Of a stretch of 55,941 bases of DNA, positions 35,843 through 45,068 are shown piece after piece. Positions within the stretch are counted from its first letter, which is position 1. Each line of letters opens with the position of its first letter. The DNA comes from Actinomadura formosensis NBRC 14204. Its GTDB lineage: Bacteria; Actinomycetota; Actinomycetes; Streptosporangiales; Streptosporangiaceae. Below the pieces are notes generated by a model, which was not told the origin of the DNA, searched no databases, and saw only the letters and a list, made by a program, of their open reading frames with translations. The stretch is taken from NCBI RefSeq assembly GCF_001552155.1, contig NZ_BCQQ01000034.1, forward strand, positions 1 to 55,941, in the 5' to 3' direction. The translations under genes were made by a program, and so were the position numbers.

Positions 35843-36154
35843 ATGAACATCGCGAACGCCCTGGTACTCGCCCACCCCGGTTCCGGCTGGGGGCACATGG
35901 GGGGCAACGACTGGTCGGGCTGGATGTGGCTCTGGGGAACGATCATGATGCTGCTGTGGATCGCCGTGATCGGCGTGGCGGTGTGGCTCGTCATCCGGTT
36001 CGCGGGCCCGCGCCGCGACGACTCGCGGCGCGATGAGACGCGGCCCCAGGACGTGGCGGGAACGGAGAGCGCCCGCCGCATCCTCGCCGAGCGCTACGCA
36101 CGCGGCGAGATCAGCAGCGAGGAGTACGACGAGCGCCTCGCCAAACTGCGCTGA
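35843..36154 (+). CDS. Small SHOCT-domain membrane protein
   Basis: The 103-residue protein has one membrane helix (about 30-55; WLWGTIMMLLWIAVIGVAVWLV) after a Gly/Trp-rich N terminus. A charged linker follows, and a C-terminal SHOCT motif (SARRILAERYARGEISSEEYDERLAKLR, split here across residues 77-103) ends the protein. SHOCT modules act as short oligomerisation or interaction tails. ATG 35843 follows GGAGGT with 6 nt spacing; a longer upstream frame is discarded. It is convergent with pncB (38-bp gap). It is commonly found near stress and redox genes; no specific role is assignable. Confidence 0.85.
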   Translation: MNIANALVLAHPGSGWGHMGGNDWSGWMWLWGTIMMLLWIAVIGVAVWLVIRFAGPRRDDSRRDETRPQDVAGTESARRILAERYARGEISSEEYDERLAKLR

Positions 36155-36192
36155 CACCCGGCCGCGTTCTGCCGGACGGGGGCCGTCGCCCG

Positions 36193-37527
36193 TCAGAGCG
36201 GGGTGCGGGCGACGCGGGCGGTGAGTTCCGCGCGGAGCCGGTCCCGGCACTCCCGGAGCCGCGCGCTGAGCCGGACGCTCCCGGTCTCCGGGGCGCGCAG
36301 CCTGGTGATCTCGCAGGGCAGGACGGCCTGGTCGGCGGCGCACCGCTCGCGTGCCACCCCGATCGGCTCGGCGGGGCCGACGCGGCGTCCGGCCTTCATG
36401 GCGGGGACGAGCAGCGGCTCCGTCCCGGCGGGCGCGGGCTCGTCGCGCAGCGCGACGAGATCCCCGTCCGGGCCGCGATGCACCTGTTTGGCGCCGGGCG
36501 CGCTGACCTTTCCCGTGGACAGCTTCATCACCGGCCGGTCCCCGTAGGCCACCAGCTTGTAGGCGCTGTCGGGGTAGGGGGCGTCGGCGGACACGCCCAT
36601 CCTGGTTCCCACCCCGTAGACGTCGATCGGCGCCCCGGCGCGGGTCAGGTCCGCGATGCGGTGCTCGTCGAGCCCGCCGCTGGCCACGATGCGCGTCCGG
36701 GTCATGCCCGCCTCGTCCAGCATCCGGCGGGCCTGGACGGCGAGGGCGCCGAGGTCCCCCGAGTCGAGGCGGATCCCGGCCAGGTGCGGCAGCCCGGCCC
36801 GGCGTGCCGCGCGGATCGCGGCCTCGACGCCGGCGGGCGTGTCGTAGGTGTCGACCAGCAGCGTGCTCCGGTCGGGGAAGTCGGCGGTGAACGCGGCGAA
36901 GGCCGCGTCCTCGTCGGGGAACGCCTCGATGTAGGAGTGGGCCATGGTGCCGACCGCCGGGATGCCGTACCGCCGGGCGCCCTCGACGTTGCTGGTGCCG
37001 GCGAACCCGGCGATGTAGGAGGCGCGGGCGGCCGACAGCCCCGCCTCGATGCCCTGCGTCCGGCGGAAGGCGAAGTCGATCAGCTGGGCCCCGGCCGCCG
37101 CGCGCACGCACCGCGCGGCCTTGGTGGCGACCGTGGACTGGAAGGAGATGTGGTTCAGCAGGACGGTCTCCACGAGCTGGGCCTCCGCGATGGGCGCGGT
37201 GACCTCCAGGATCGGCTCGCCCGCGTACACGACGCGGCCCTCGGGCACCGCCAGCACGTCACCGGTGAACCGGAGCCGTTCCAGGGCCCGGAGCGTGTCG
37301 TCGTCGAATCCCTGCTCGTCCGCCAGATAGCCGAGATCGTCCGGGGCGAAGCGGTAGTCCTCCAGGAACGACAGGCAGTCGGCCAGCCCGCAGGAGATCA
37401 GGTAACCCCGGTCGGGCGGCATCTTCCGGACGAAGAGGCTGAAGGTCGCCGGCCCGCTCATCCCGCGCCGCAGGTAGCTCGCCGCCATCGTCAGCTCGTA
37501 CAGGTCGGTCAGGAGTCCGCCGGCCAT
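36193..37527 (-). CDS. pncB: Nicotinate phosphoribosyltransferase
   Basis: The 444-residue NAD-salvage enzyme converts nicotinate and PRPP (with ATP) to nicotinate mononucleotide. The sequence starts GGLLTDLYELTMAASYLRRG and contains the type II PRTase barrel motifs (FAFRRTQGIEA, GTSNVEGARRYGIPAVGTMAHS, IRLDSGDLGALAVQAR, VASGGLDEHRI, YGVGTRMGVS). The length is normal. ATG 37527 follows AAGGAG. It is divergent from the sulfur operon. A second, stress-associated pncB copy is known in mycobacteria, but I cannot tell from this window whether another copy exists. Confidence 0.95.
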   Translation of the reverse strand: MAGGLLTDLYELTMAASYLRRGMSGPATFSLFVRKMPPDRGYLISCGLADCLSFLEDYRFAPDDLGYLADEQGFDDDTLRALERLRFTGDVLAVPEGRVVYAGEPILEVTAPIAEAQLVETVLLNHISFQSTVATKAARCVRAAAGAQLIDFAFRRTQGIEAGLSAARASYIAGFAGTSNVEGARRYGIPAVGTMAHSYIEAFPDEDAAFAAFTADFPDRSTLLVDTYDTPAGVEAAIRAARRAGLPHLAGIRLDSGDLGALAVQARRMLDEAGMTRTRIVASGGLDEHRIADLTRAGAPIDVYGVGTRMGVSADAPYPDSAYKLVAYGDRPVMKLSTGKVSAPGAKQVHRGPDGDLVALRDEPAPAGTEPLLVPAMKAGRRVGPAEPIGVARERCAADQAVLPCEITRLRAPETGSVRLSARLRECRDRLRAELTARVARTPL

Positions 37528-37907
37528 GTGCTCCTTCCCCCTTCGCCTCGGAGAGACAGGGACTGCGCCCCTCGCGGGCCGCCCGGGGTGCCGGGGCGAA
37601 TCGGCCCCGCTGGAACGACCTTCCCGCTGCCCGCCGGTCGTATCGGGCAGAGCCCAAGGTTCCGGAAGACCGCGCCGCCGGCCCGGATGAAGCCGGCCCG
37701 CAACCGCCCGGCCGGGCCGCCGTCCGGCCGTGAGACCACCGCGCGTCTCCCGGTAAATGTCTGGACATCATCGGCAGGAGCCAGCGATATGCCTGGTGGG
37801 AACGGTTTTACGGCTTGAAGATCGCATCATCCTCGCCCTTGCCATGACCCCCGAAATGTACGTACATTCGACGGGTCAAGCCAATCTCCCCCGTGGAGGA
37901 CGCGGCC
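37528..37907. promoter_or_regulatory. 380-bp divergent promoter region between pncB and the sulfur operon
   Basis: No gene is seen. The right part (37740-37870) is AT-richer and carries the 14-bp palindrome listed separately, 39 nt before the first gene of the operon. The left part is plain high-G+C sequence. No regulator gene lies in the immediate neighbourhood. Confidence 0.5.
37855..37868. promoter_or_regulatory. 14-bp perfect palindrome, likely operator of the sulfur operon
   Basis: AATGTACGTACATT reads identically on both strands and lies 40-53 nt upstream of the ATG at 37908. It is the only strong symmetry in the region and stands in AT-rich sequence. A dimeric repressor (ArsR, TetR or GntR type) is a plausible reader; the identity is unknown. 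Confidence 0.65.
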
Positions 37908-39293
37908 ATGATCGAAGTCGTGCCGATCCCGACGCCGTCGCTGGGCGACCGCAGCTATCTGGTCCATGACGGGGAGGCGGCCCTGGTCGTCGACCCGCAG
38001 CGGGACATCGACCGCGTACTCTCGCTGGCCGGTGAGCGGGGCGTGCGCATCACCCACGTCGCCGAGACCCACATGCACAACGACTACGTCACCGGGGGAC
38101 TGGCGCTCGCACGGGCCACGGGGGCCGGCTATCTGGTGAACGCCGCCGAACCCGTGCGTTTCGAGCGCACGCCCGTCGGGGACGGTGACACCGTGCAGGT
38201 CGGCGCCATGCTGGTGCGGGTCGTCGCGACGCCCGGTCACACGTTCGGGCACCTCTCGTACGTACTGGAGGACGCGGGCGAGGCGCGCGGTGTCTTCACC
38301 GGCGGATCCCTGCTGTACGGGACCACCGGCCGGACCGACCTGCTCGGCCCCGACCACACCGGCGCCCTGGCACACGCGCAATGGGCGTCCGCCCACCGGC
38401 TGGCCGCGGAACTGCCCGACGATGCCGCGATCTACCCCACGCACGGCTTCGGCAGCTTCTGCTCCGCCACCCAGGCCGCGGCGGACTCCTCCACCATCGG
38501 CCGGGAGAGGCGGTTCAACCCCGCGCTGACGCTCGACGAGCGGGACTACGTCGAGCTGCTGCTCGCCGGGCTGGACGCCTGGCCCGCCTACTACGCCCAC
38601 ATGGGTCCGTCCAACCTGGCCGGTCCGTCCGGCCCCGACCTGTCGCCGCCCCGGCGGGCCGACGCGGCCGAGCTGCGGCGGCGGATCGACGCCGGGGAAT
38701 GGGTGGTCGACCTGCGTGACCGGGTGGCCTTCTCCGCCGGTCACGTGCCCGGGTCGTTCTGCTTCACCCTGGGCGACAGCTTCGCCACCTATCTCGGCTG
38801 GCTGATCCCCTGGGGCACGCCGGTGACCCTGCTGGGCGAGACACCGGACCAGGTGGCGCGGGCACAGCGGCAACTGGTCCGCATCGGCATCGACCGTCCC
38901 GCCGCCGCGGCCACCGGACGCGCCGAGGACTGGGCGGACGGCCGGCCGCTCGCGGCACTGCCCCTGGCCGCCTTCGCCGACCTCGCCGCGGCCCTGCGCG
39001 CCCCCGGCGGCGACCGGCCCGTGGTGCTGGACGTCCGGCGGAACGCGGAGTGGGCGGACGGCCATGTCGCCGGCGCCGTGCACATCCCGCTGCACGACCT
39101 GCCGGACCGCGCCGACGAGATCCCTCCAGGACACGTCTGGGTCTACTGCCGGACGGGCTACCGGTCCACGGTGGCGGCCTCCCTGCTGGCCGCCCGCGGA
39201 CGGCTCGTGACCGGCATCGACGACCTGTTCGACAACGCGGAGTCCGCCGGGCTGTCTTTGACCCGGCCCGCACAGAAAGAGGTTCCACAGTGA
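37908..39293 (+). CDS. MBL-fold hydrolase fused to two rhodanese domains
   Basis: The 461-residue protein has an MBL domain (1-235) and two rhodanese domains: 250-345 without a Cys loop and about 355-450 with the active loop YCRTGYRS (C414). It resembles persulfide dioxygenase/rhodanese fusions such as CstB, which handle glutathione- or low-molecular-weight persulfides. The metal motifs deviate: HMHNDY (55-60) instead of HxHxDH, and TGGSLLYG (131-138) where an Asp ligand is usual. The dioxygenase activity is therefore not certain. ATG 37908 has GGAGGA 7 nt upstream. It is the first gene of the operon and its stop overlaps the sqr start by 4 nt. Confidence 0.88.
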   Translation: MIEVVPIPTPSLGDRSYLVHDGEAALVVDPQRDIDRVLSLAGERGVRITHVAETHMHNDYVTGGLALARATGAGYLVNAAEPVRFERTPVGDGDTVQVGAMLVRVVATPGHTFGHLSYVLEDAGEARGVFTGGSLLYGTTGRTDLLGPDHTGALAHAQWASAHRLAAELPDDAAIYPTHGFGSFCSATQAAADSSTIGRERRFNPALTLDERDYVELLLAGLDAWPAYYAHMGPSNLAGPSGPDLSPPRRADAAELRRRIDAGEWVVDLRDRVAFSAGHVPGSFCFTLGDSFATYLGWLIPWGTPVTLLGETPDQVARAQRQLVRIGIDRPAAAATGRAEDWADGRPLAALPLAAFADLAAALRAPGGDRPVVLDVRRNAEWADGHVAGAVHIPLHDLPDRADEIPPGHVWVYCRTGYRSTVAASLLAARGRLVTGIDDLFDNAESAGLSLTRPAQKEVPQ

Positions 39294-40504
39294 GCGCACC
39301 GAAACCGTCTTCCCGTCACCATGAAGTGATCATCGTCGGCGGCGGGACCGCCGGCATCACCGTGGCCGCCCGCCTGCGCCGTGCCGGTGTGGACGACATC
39401 GCCGTCGTGGAGCCCTCGGCCAACCACTACTACCAGCCGCTGTGGACGCTGGTCGGCGGCGGCAGGGCCACGGCGTCCGCGTCCATGCGGCCGGAGGCCA
39501 AGGTCATTCCCGGTGGAGTGACGTGGGTACGCGAGGCCGCGGCCGAGGTCGATCCCGACGCGCAGACCGTGACCACGGCCTCCGGTGAGGTGCTGCACTA
39601 CGGCCATCTGGTGATGGCGCCCGGAAACCAGCTCGACTTCGACAAGGTGGCCGGGCTCACCGAGACGCTGGGCCGCAACGGCGTCTCCAGCAACTACCGC
39701 TACGACCTCGCCCCGCGCACCTGGGACTTCATCCGCGACCTGAGCGGCGGCACCGCGCTGTTCACCATGCCCGCCGGGCCGGTCAAGTGCGCGGGCGCCC
39801 CGCAGAAGATCGCCTATCTGGCCGCCGACTGGTGGCGCACCCGGCATGTCCTGGACGACATCAGGATCATTCTCGTCCTGCCCACCGCCGCCATGTTCAG
39901 CCAGCCCGACTGGGCGAAGGTGCTGGTGGGCATCGCAGCCGACTACGGCATCGAGGTCCGCAGGGAGTCCCAGCTCGTCGAGGTGGACGGGGACGCGAAG
40001 CGCGCGGTGATCTCCGACGCGGCCACCGGCACGAAGGACACCATCGACTACGACGTCCTGCACGCCACGCCGCCCCAGAGCGCCCCGGACTGGGTCAAGG
40101 GCTCCCCGCTCGCCGACCCGGCGAGCCCCTTCGGCTACGTGCAGGTGGACCAGTACACGCTGCAGAGCCCGAACTGGCCCAACGTGTTCGCGCTCGGCGA
40201 CGTCGCGAACCTGCCCACCTCCAAGACGGGGGCGGCCATCCGCAAGCAGGCGCCCGTCGTCGTGGCCAACCTGCTCGCGGCCATGCGCGGCGGGACGCCC
40301 GAAGGCCGCTACGACGGATACACCTCGTGCCCGCTGGTCACCGCCCGCAACAGGATGCTGCTCGCCGAGTTCGACTACGACCTCAAGCCGGCGCCGAGCA
40401 TCCCGTTCATCGACACCATGAAGCCGCGCTACGACATGTGGCTGCTCAAGCGCTACGGCCTCCCGGCCATGTACTGGCACCTCATGCTGCACGGCCGGAT
40501 GTGA
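39290..40504 (+). CDS. sqr: Sulfide:quinone oxidoreductase
   Basis: The 404-residue FAD protein has the N-terminal dinucleotide fold VIIVGGGTAGITVAARL and a second Rossmann segment. It has only two cysteines, C167 (GPVKCAGAPQKI) and C347 (GYTSCPLVTARN), placed as the catalytic redox pair of type II SQRs. The C-terminal membrane-associating part ends MYWHLMLHGRM. It oxidises sulfide to sulfane sulfur and passes electrons to menaquinone at the membrane. GTG 39290 overlaps the preceding stop (GTGA), and AAAGAGG is the SD. The context (rhodanese before; Mo-enzyme, DsrE2 and TusA after) supports sulfide oxidation. Confidence 0.92.
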   Translation: MSAPKPSSRHHEVIIVGGGTAGITVAARLRRAGVDDIAVVEPSANHYYQPLWTLVGGGRATASASMRPEAKVIPGGVTWVREAAAEVDPDAQTVTTASGEVLHYGHLVMAPGNQLDFDKVAGLTETLGRNGVSSNYRYDLAPRTWDFIRDLSGGTALFTMPAGPVKCAGAPQKIAYLAADWWRTRHVLDDIRIILVLPTAAMFSQPDWAKVLVGIAADYGIEVRRESQLVEVDGDAKRAVISDAATGTKDTIDYDVLHATPPQSAPDWVKGSPLADPASPFGYVQVDQYTLQSPNWPNVFALGDVANLPTSKTGAAIRKQAPVVVANLLAAMRGGTPEGRYDGYTSCPLVTARNRMLLAEFDYDLKPAPSIPFIDTMKPRYDMWLLKRYGLPAMYWHLMLHGRM

Positions 40505-40540
40505 CCGGCGTGGCACGCGAGGCCCTTGAGGGGGAGACCT

Positions 40541-42112
40541 GTGGCCGACGATGAGACGAGTGGGGCGGACGCCCCGCTGATCCAGACCGGGGCCGTGGAC
40601 GGTGAGCCGCGCCGGTGGCTCAAACTCATCGACCAGACCCGCTGCATCGGCTGCCACGCCTGCACGACGGCGTGCAAGTCGGAGAACGAGGTGCCGCTGT
40701 CGGTCACCCGCACCTACGTCAAGAACGTCGACGTGGGGACGTTCCCGCAGGCGCGGCGGGCGTTCCAGGTGACGCGCTGCAACCAGTGCGAGGACGCCCC
40801 ATGCGTGGCGGCCTGTCCCACCAGCGCGATGTACACCCGTCCCGACGGCATCGTCGACTTCGACAAGGACGCCTGCATCGGCTGCAAGGCGTGCATGGCC
40901 GCGTGCCCGTACGACGCGATCTTCATCAATCCCGAGGACAACTCGGCGGAGAAGTGCAACCTGTGCTCCCACCGCATCGACTCCGGGCTGGAGCCCGCCT
41001 GCGTCGTGGTCTGCCCGACACAGGCGATCCTCGTGGGCCAGTTCGACGATCCGGGGTCGGAGGCCGCCCGGATGGTCGCGCGGGAGCCGGTCGCCGTGCG
41101 CCGCCCGGAGAAGGGCACCCGGCCGAAGCTGTTCTACCGGGGCGCGACACAGGCGACCCTCGACCCGCTGGCGGCGCGACGCCCGGACGGTGACACGTTC
41201 GCGTGGAGCGAGATCCAGGACGGGCCCGGACAGGTCGCCTCCGGCCACCCCGGCACCGGCAACAGCAGCGCGGCGGCCCTGCTGTCCTACGACATCGGCC
41301 ACCGGATGCCGTGGGACTGGCGGGTCAGCCTCTACACCTGGACGAAGGGCGTCGCCGCGGGCTCCTATCTCGTCGCGACGCTGCTCGCGGCGACCGGGCG
41401 GCTGCCCTGGGACGGCACCCTGACGGCCTGGGCGGCCCCGCTGCTCGCGGCGGTGTTCCTCGCGCTCACCGCCGGGCTGCTGATCTGGGACCTGGAGCAC
41501 CCGGCACGGTTCGTCTACATCCTGACCCGCCCGCAGTGGCGGAGCTGGCTCGTCCGCGGCGGGATCATCCTGACCGGGTACGCGGGCGCCCTCGGACTGC
41601 ACCTGCTCGCGGGGCCGCTCGGCGGCGGCGATGCGATGCGGGTGGCGGTCGCGGTGCCCGGCGTCCCGCTGGCCGTGCTCGCCGCCGTGTACACCGCCTA
41701 CCTGTTCGCGCAGGCCAAGGCGCGCGACCTGTGGCAGAACCCGCTGCTGCCCGCGCACCTGCTCGTCCAGGCGGGCGTGGCCGGGGCGGCGGCGCTGCTG
41801 CCGGTTGCCGCGTGGACGCAGCCGGACGCGGTGCCCCCGCTCGGCTGGACGCTGGCCGCCACCGCCGGGGCGCACGCGCTCATGGCCGCCGGCGAGGTGA
41901 CGCTCGCCCACCCCACCGAACACGCCCGGCTCGCCGTCAAGGCCATGACACGTGGCCGCTACGCGCGGCCGTTCTGGATCGGTCTGGCCCTGACCACCGC
42001 CGGCCTGGCCGCTCCCGTGGCCGGCGCCTGGGTGGCACCGCTGGCCCTGGCGGGGCTCGTCGCCTACGAGCACGCCTACGTCCAGGCCGGCCAGTCCGTA
42101 CCGCTCGCATGA
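40541..42112 (+). CDS. Fused four-cluster ferredoxin subunit and NrfD/SoeC-type membrane anchor
   Basis: The 523-residue protein has two parts. Residues 25-175 bind four [4Fe-4S] clusters with 16 Cys (35/38/41/45, 80/83/88/92, 112/115/118/122, 139/142/154/158), like PsrB/SoeB. Residues about 250-520 form an NrfD/PsrC-like membrane domain with seven or eight helices (SLYTWTKGVAAGSYL, LLIWDLEHPARFVYIL). The two are normally separate subunits (SoeB plus SoeC). It transfers electrons between the molybdoenzyme and the quinone pool. GTG 40541 follows GGGGAG. It is 36 nt after sqr. Confidence 0.9.
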   Translation: MADDETSGADAPLIQTGAVDGEPRRWLKLIDQTRCIGCHACTTACKSENEVPLSVTRTYVKNVDVGTFPQARRAFQVTRCNQCEDAPCVAACPTSAMYTRPDGIVDFDKDACIGCKACMAACPYDAIFINPEDNSAEKCNLCSHRIDSGLEPACVVVCPTQAILVGQFDDPGSEAARMVAREPVAVRRPEKGTRPKLFYRGATQATLDPLAARRPDGDTFAWSEIQDGPGQVASGHPGTGNSSAAALLSYDIGHRMPWDWRVSLYTWTKGVAAGSYLVATLLAATGRLPWDGTLTAWAAPLLAAVFLALTAGLLIWDLEHPARFVYILTRPQWRSWLVRGGIILTGYAGALGLHLLAGPLGGGDAMRVAVAVPGVPLAVLAAVYTAYLFAQAKARDLWQNPLLPAHLLVQAGVAGAAALLPVAAWTQPDAVPPLGWTLAATAGAHALMAAGEVTLAHPTEHARLAVKAMTRGRYARPFWIGLALTTAGLAAPVAGAWVAPLALAGLVAYEHAYVQAGQSVPLA

Positions 42113-42149
42113 GGCCACGTGAATGAAGATCGCGGGGCGAGGAGGACCG

Positions 42150-45068
42150 ATGCCGGGACTTGAAGAGATCGCCGCTCGCGTCAGTGCGGCGCGGCAGGAC
42201 ACGGCGGCGCGCGGGGAGACGTTCTATCCGGGCGCCAGCCGGGTGCACCTGGCCGCGTTCCCGCCGAAGGAGCGCTGGGACGACTGGGTCGAGCTGGACG
42301 CGCGGCGCCGCGAGCACCGGTCCATGCTCGTGCCCACGACCTGTTTCAACTGCGAGTCCGCCTGCGGCCTGCTGGCCTATGTCGACCGCGAGACGCTGAC
42401 CGTCCGCAAGTTCGAGGGCAACCCGGAGCACCCCGGGTCGCGGGGCCGCAACTGCGCCAAGGGGCCCGCGACGCTCAACCAGGTCACCGACCCCGACCGC
42501 ATCCTCGCCCCGCTCAAGCGCGCCGGCGCCCGCGGCGAGGGCCGCTGGACGCAGGTGAGCTGGGACGAGGCGCTGGACGACATCGCCGCCCGGATCCGCG
42601 CAGCGATCACCGGGGGGCGGCCCAACGAGGTCATGTACCACGTCGGCCGGCCGGGCGAGGACGGCTTCACCGAGCGGGTCCTGGCGAGCTGGGGCGTGGA
42701 CGGCCACAACTCCCACACCAACGTGTGCTCGTCCGGTGCCCGCGCCGGCTACCACTTCTGGACGGGCATCGACCGGCCCAGCCCCGACCACGCGGGCGCC
42801 GACGTCATCCTGCTGATCAGCTCGCATCTGGAGGCCGGGCACTACTTCAACCCGCACGCGCAGCGCGTCATGGACGCCAAGGCCCGCGGCGCGACCCTCA
42901 TCGTCTTCGACACCCGCCTGTCCAACACCGCCACCCACGCCGACCACTGGATCGCGCCGCAGCCGGGCTCGGAGGCGGCGATCCTGCTGGCGATCGCGCG
43001 CCATCTCATCGCGACCGGCCGCCACGACCGGGAGTTCGTGCGGCGCTGGTGGAACTGGCGCGAGTACCTGGCCGCCGAGCACCCGGGGGAGGAGGCGACG
43101 TTCGAGCGGTTCGAGCGGATCCTGGGCGAGCTGTACGCGGAGTACACCTTCGAGTTCGCCGCCGCGGAGTCGGGTGTGGCCGCGTCCGTCATCGCCCGGA
43201 TCGCCGAGGCCGTCGCGGGCGCGGGCACGCGGCTGTCCACCCACAACTGGCGGTCGGCGGCGGCCGGGAACCTCGGCGGCTGGCAGGTCTCGCGGTGCCT
43301 GTTCCTGCTCAACTGCCTGCTCGGCGCGGTCGCCACCGAAGGCGGAACCCACCCCAACGCCTGGAACAAGTTCGTGCCCCGCCCGATCCACATGCCGGGG
43401 CACCCCACCACGTGGAACGAGCTGACCTGGCCGGTGGAGTACCCGCTGGCGCTGAACGAACTGTCGTTCCTGCTGCCCCACTTCCTCAAGGAGGGCCGCG
43501 GCCGGCTGGAGGTGTACTTCAGCCGCGTCTACAACCCGGTGTGGACCAACCCCGACGGGCTGAGCTGGGTGGAGGCGCTGACCGACACCGACCTGGTCGG
43601 CCTGCACGCCGCCCTCACCCCGACCTGGAACGAGACAGCCTACTTCGCCGACTACATCCTTCCCATGGGCGTCGGCTCCGAGCGCCACGACGTCCACTCC
43701 TACGAGCAGTACGACGGCCAGTGGATCGGCTTCCGGCAGCCGGTGCTGCGCGCCGCCCGCGCCCGGCTCGGCGAGACGGTCACCGACACCCGCGACGTCA
43801 ACCCCGGGCAGGTGTGGGAGGAGAACGAGTTCTGGACGGAGCTGTCCTGGCGGATCGACCCGGACGGCTCCCTCGGCATCCGGCGGCACCACGAGTCCGC
43901 CGCCCGTCCCGGCGAGAAGCTGACGGTCGACGAGTACTACGGCCACATGTTCGAGCACTCGGTGCCCGGCCTGCCCGAGGCCGCGGCGGCCGAGGGCCGC
44001 ACCCCGCTGGAGTACATGCGCCGGTACGGCGCGTTCGAGATCCGCTCCGGCGTGGGGCCGGTACACGAGGAGGAGGTCCCCGCCGGCGTCCTCGACGGTG
44101 CCGTGGACGACGCGTTCGGCCGCGTGTACTCGCCGGTGCCGCCGGTGCCCGGACCCAACATCGTCCCGGTCGCCACACCCGAGCCCGACGCCGAGGGCCG
44201 CCGGCCGGTGGGGGTTCGCGTGGACGGCGTCGTCCGGCGCGGCTTCCCGACGCCCAGCGGCCGGCTCGAGTTCTACTCCCGGACGCTGGCCGAGTGGGGC
44301 TGGCCGGAGCACGCGCTGCCCGGCTACATCCGCAGCCACGTCCACCCGTCGGCGCTGGAACCCGGGCAGAAGGTGCTCATCTCCACGTTCCGGCTGCCGA
44401 CGCAGATCCACACGCGCGGCGCCAACGCCAAGTGGCTGAACGAACTGGCGCACACCAACCCGCTGTGGATCCATCCGGACGACGCCGCGCCGCTCGGTGT
44501 CGCGATGGGCGACCTGGTCCGCGTCGAGACCGAGATCGGTCACTTCGTGCTCAAGGCGTGGGTCACCGAGGGCATCCGGCCGGGCGTCGTCGCCTGCAGC
44601 CACCACATGGGGCGCTGGAAGCCCGCCGGCCACACCGACGGCGGGCCACGCCAGGTCGCCGCCACCGTCGACCTCGCCAAGGCCGGGGACCGGTGGTCGA
44701 TGCACCGGCGCCGGGGAGTGGAGCCGTACGGGTCGGCCGACCCCGACACCCGCCGCATCTGGTGGGGGGACGTCGGCGTGCACCAGAACCTGACCTTCCC
44801 CGTCCAGCCCGACCCGATCTCCGGCCAGCACTGCTGGCACCAGGCCGTCCGTGTTCGCCCGGCCGGACCCGGCGACGCCTACGGCGACATCGCCGTCGAC
44901 ACCGCCAAGGCCCACGCCGCCTACCGCAGATGGCTGGCCAGGACGCGGGACGCCACCGCCCACTCACCCGACGGCACCCGGCGCCCCTACTGGCTGATGC
45001 GCCCGCTCAAACCGTCCCGGGACGCCTACCTGCTCGCGGAGGAGCCCGCCGATGGCCCTCTCACCTGA
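42150..45068 (+). CDS. Molybdopterin oxidoreductase catalytic subunit (SoeA/PsrA/PhsA-like)
   Basis: This protein has 972 residues (981 if ATG 42123 is used). It binds one [4Fe-4S] cluster (C65-x2-C68-x3-C72-x29-C102) and then the bis-MGD domains. C193 in THTNVCSSGARAG is the likely Mo ligand. The C-terminal MGD-binding domain covers about 745-900 (HTRGANAKWLNELAHTNPLW). There is no Tat signal, so it is cytoplasmic, like SoeA and unlike PhsA/PsrA. With the fused FeS/NrfD subunit it would oxidise sulfite (or reduce/oxidise polysulfide) using quinones. ATG 42150 has AGGAGG 4 nt upstream and is preferred. It overlaps the chaperone gene by 17 nt. Confidence 0.9.
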   Translation: MPGLEEIAARVSAARQDTAARGETFYPGASRVHLAAFPPKERWDDWVELDARRREHRSMLVPTTCFNCESACGLLAYVDRETLTVRKFEGNPEHPGSRGRNCAKGPATLNQVTDPDRILAPLKRAGARGEGRWTQVSWDEALDDIAARIRAAITGGRPNEVMYHVGRPGEDGFTERVLASWGVDGHNSHTNVCSSGARAGYHFWTGIDRPSPDHAGADVILLISSHLEAGHYFNPHAQRVMDAKARGATLIVFDTRLSNTATHADHWIAPQPGSEAAILLAIARHLIATGRHDREFVRRWWNWREYLAAEHPGEEATFERFERILGELYAEYTFEFAAAESGVAASVIARIAEAVAGAGTRLSTHNWRSAAAGNLGGWQVSRCLFLLNCLLGAVATEGGTHPNAWNKFVPRPIHMPGHPTTWNELTWPVEYPLALNELSFLLPHFLKEGRGRLEVYFSRVYNPVWTNPDGLSWVEALTDTDLVGLHAALTPTWNETAYFADYILPMGVGSERHDVHSYEQYDGQWIGFRQPVLRAARARLGETVTDTRDVNPGQVWEENEFWTELSWRIDPDGSLGIRRHHESAARPGEKLTVDEYYGHMFEHSVPGLPEAAAAEGRTPLEYMRRYGAFEIRSGVGPVHEEEVPAGVLDGAVDDAFGRVYSPVPPVPGPNIVPVATPEPDAEGRRPVGVRVDGVVRRGFPTPSGRLEFYSRTLAEWGWPEHALPGYIRSHVHPSALEPGQKVLISTFRLPTQIHTRGANAKWLNELAHTNPLWIHPDDAAPLGVAMGDLVRVETEIGHFVLKAWVTEGIRPGVVACSHHMGRWKPAGHTDGGPRQVAATVDLAKAGDRWSMHRRRGVEPYGSADPDTRRIWWGDVGVHQNLTFPVQPDPISGQHCWHQAVRVRPAGPGDAYGDIAVDTAKAHAAYRRWLARTRDATAHSPDGTRRPYWLMRPLKPSRDAYLLAEEPADGPLT

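Noticed and set aside
41937..44963. A 1008-codon open frame on the minus strand opposite the molybdoenzyme gene
   Set aside because: It lies antisense to a gene with clear Fe-S and Mo motifs; the translation is Gly/Arg/Val-rich without domains, as expected from high third-position G+C.
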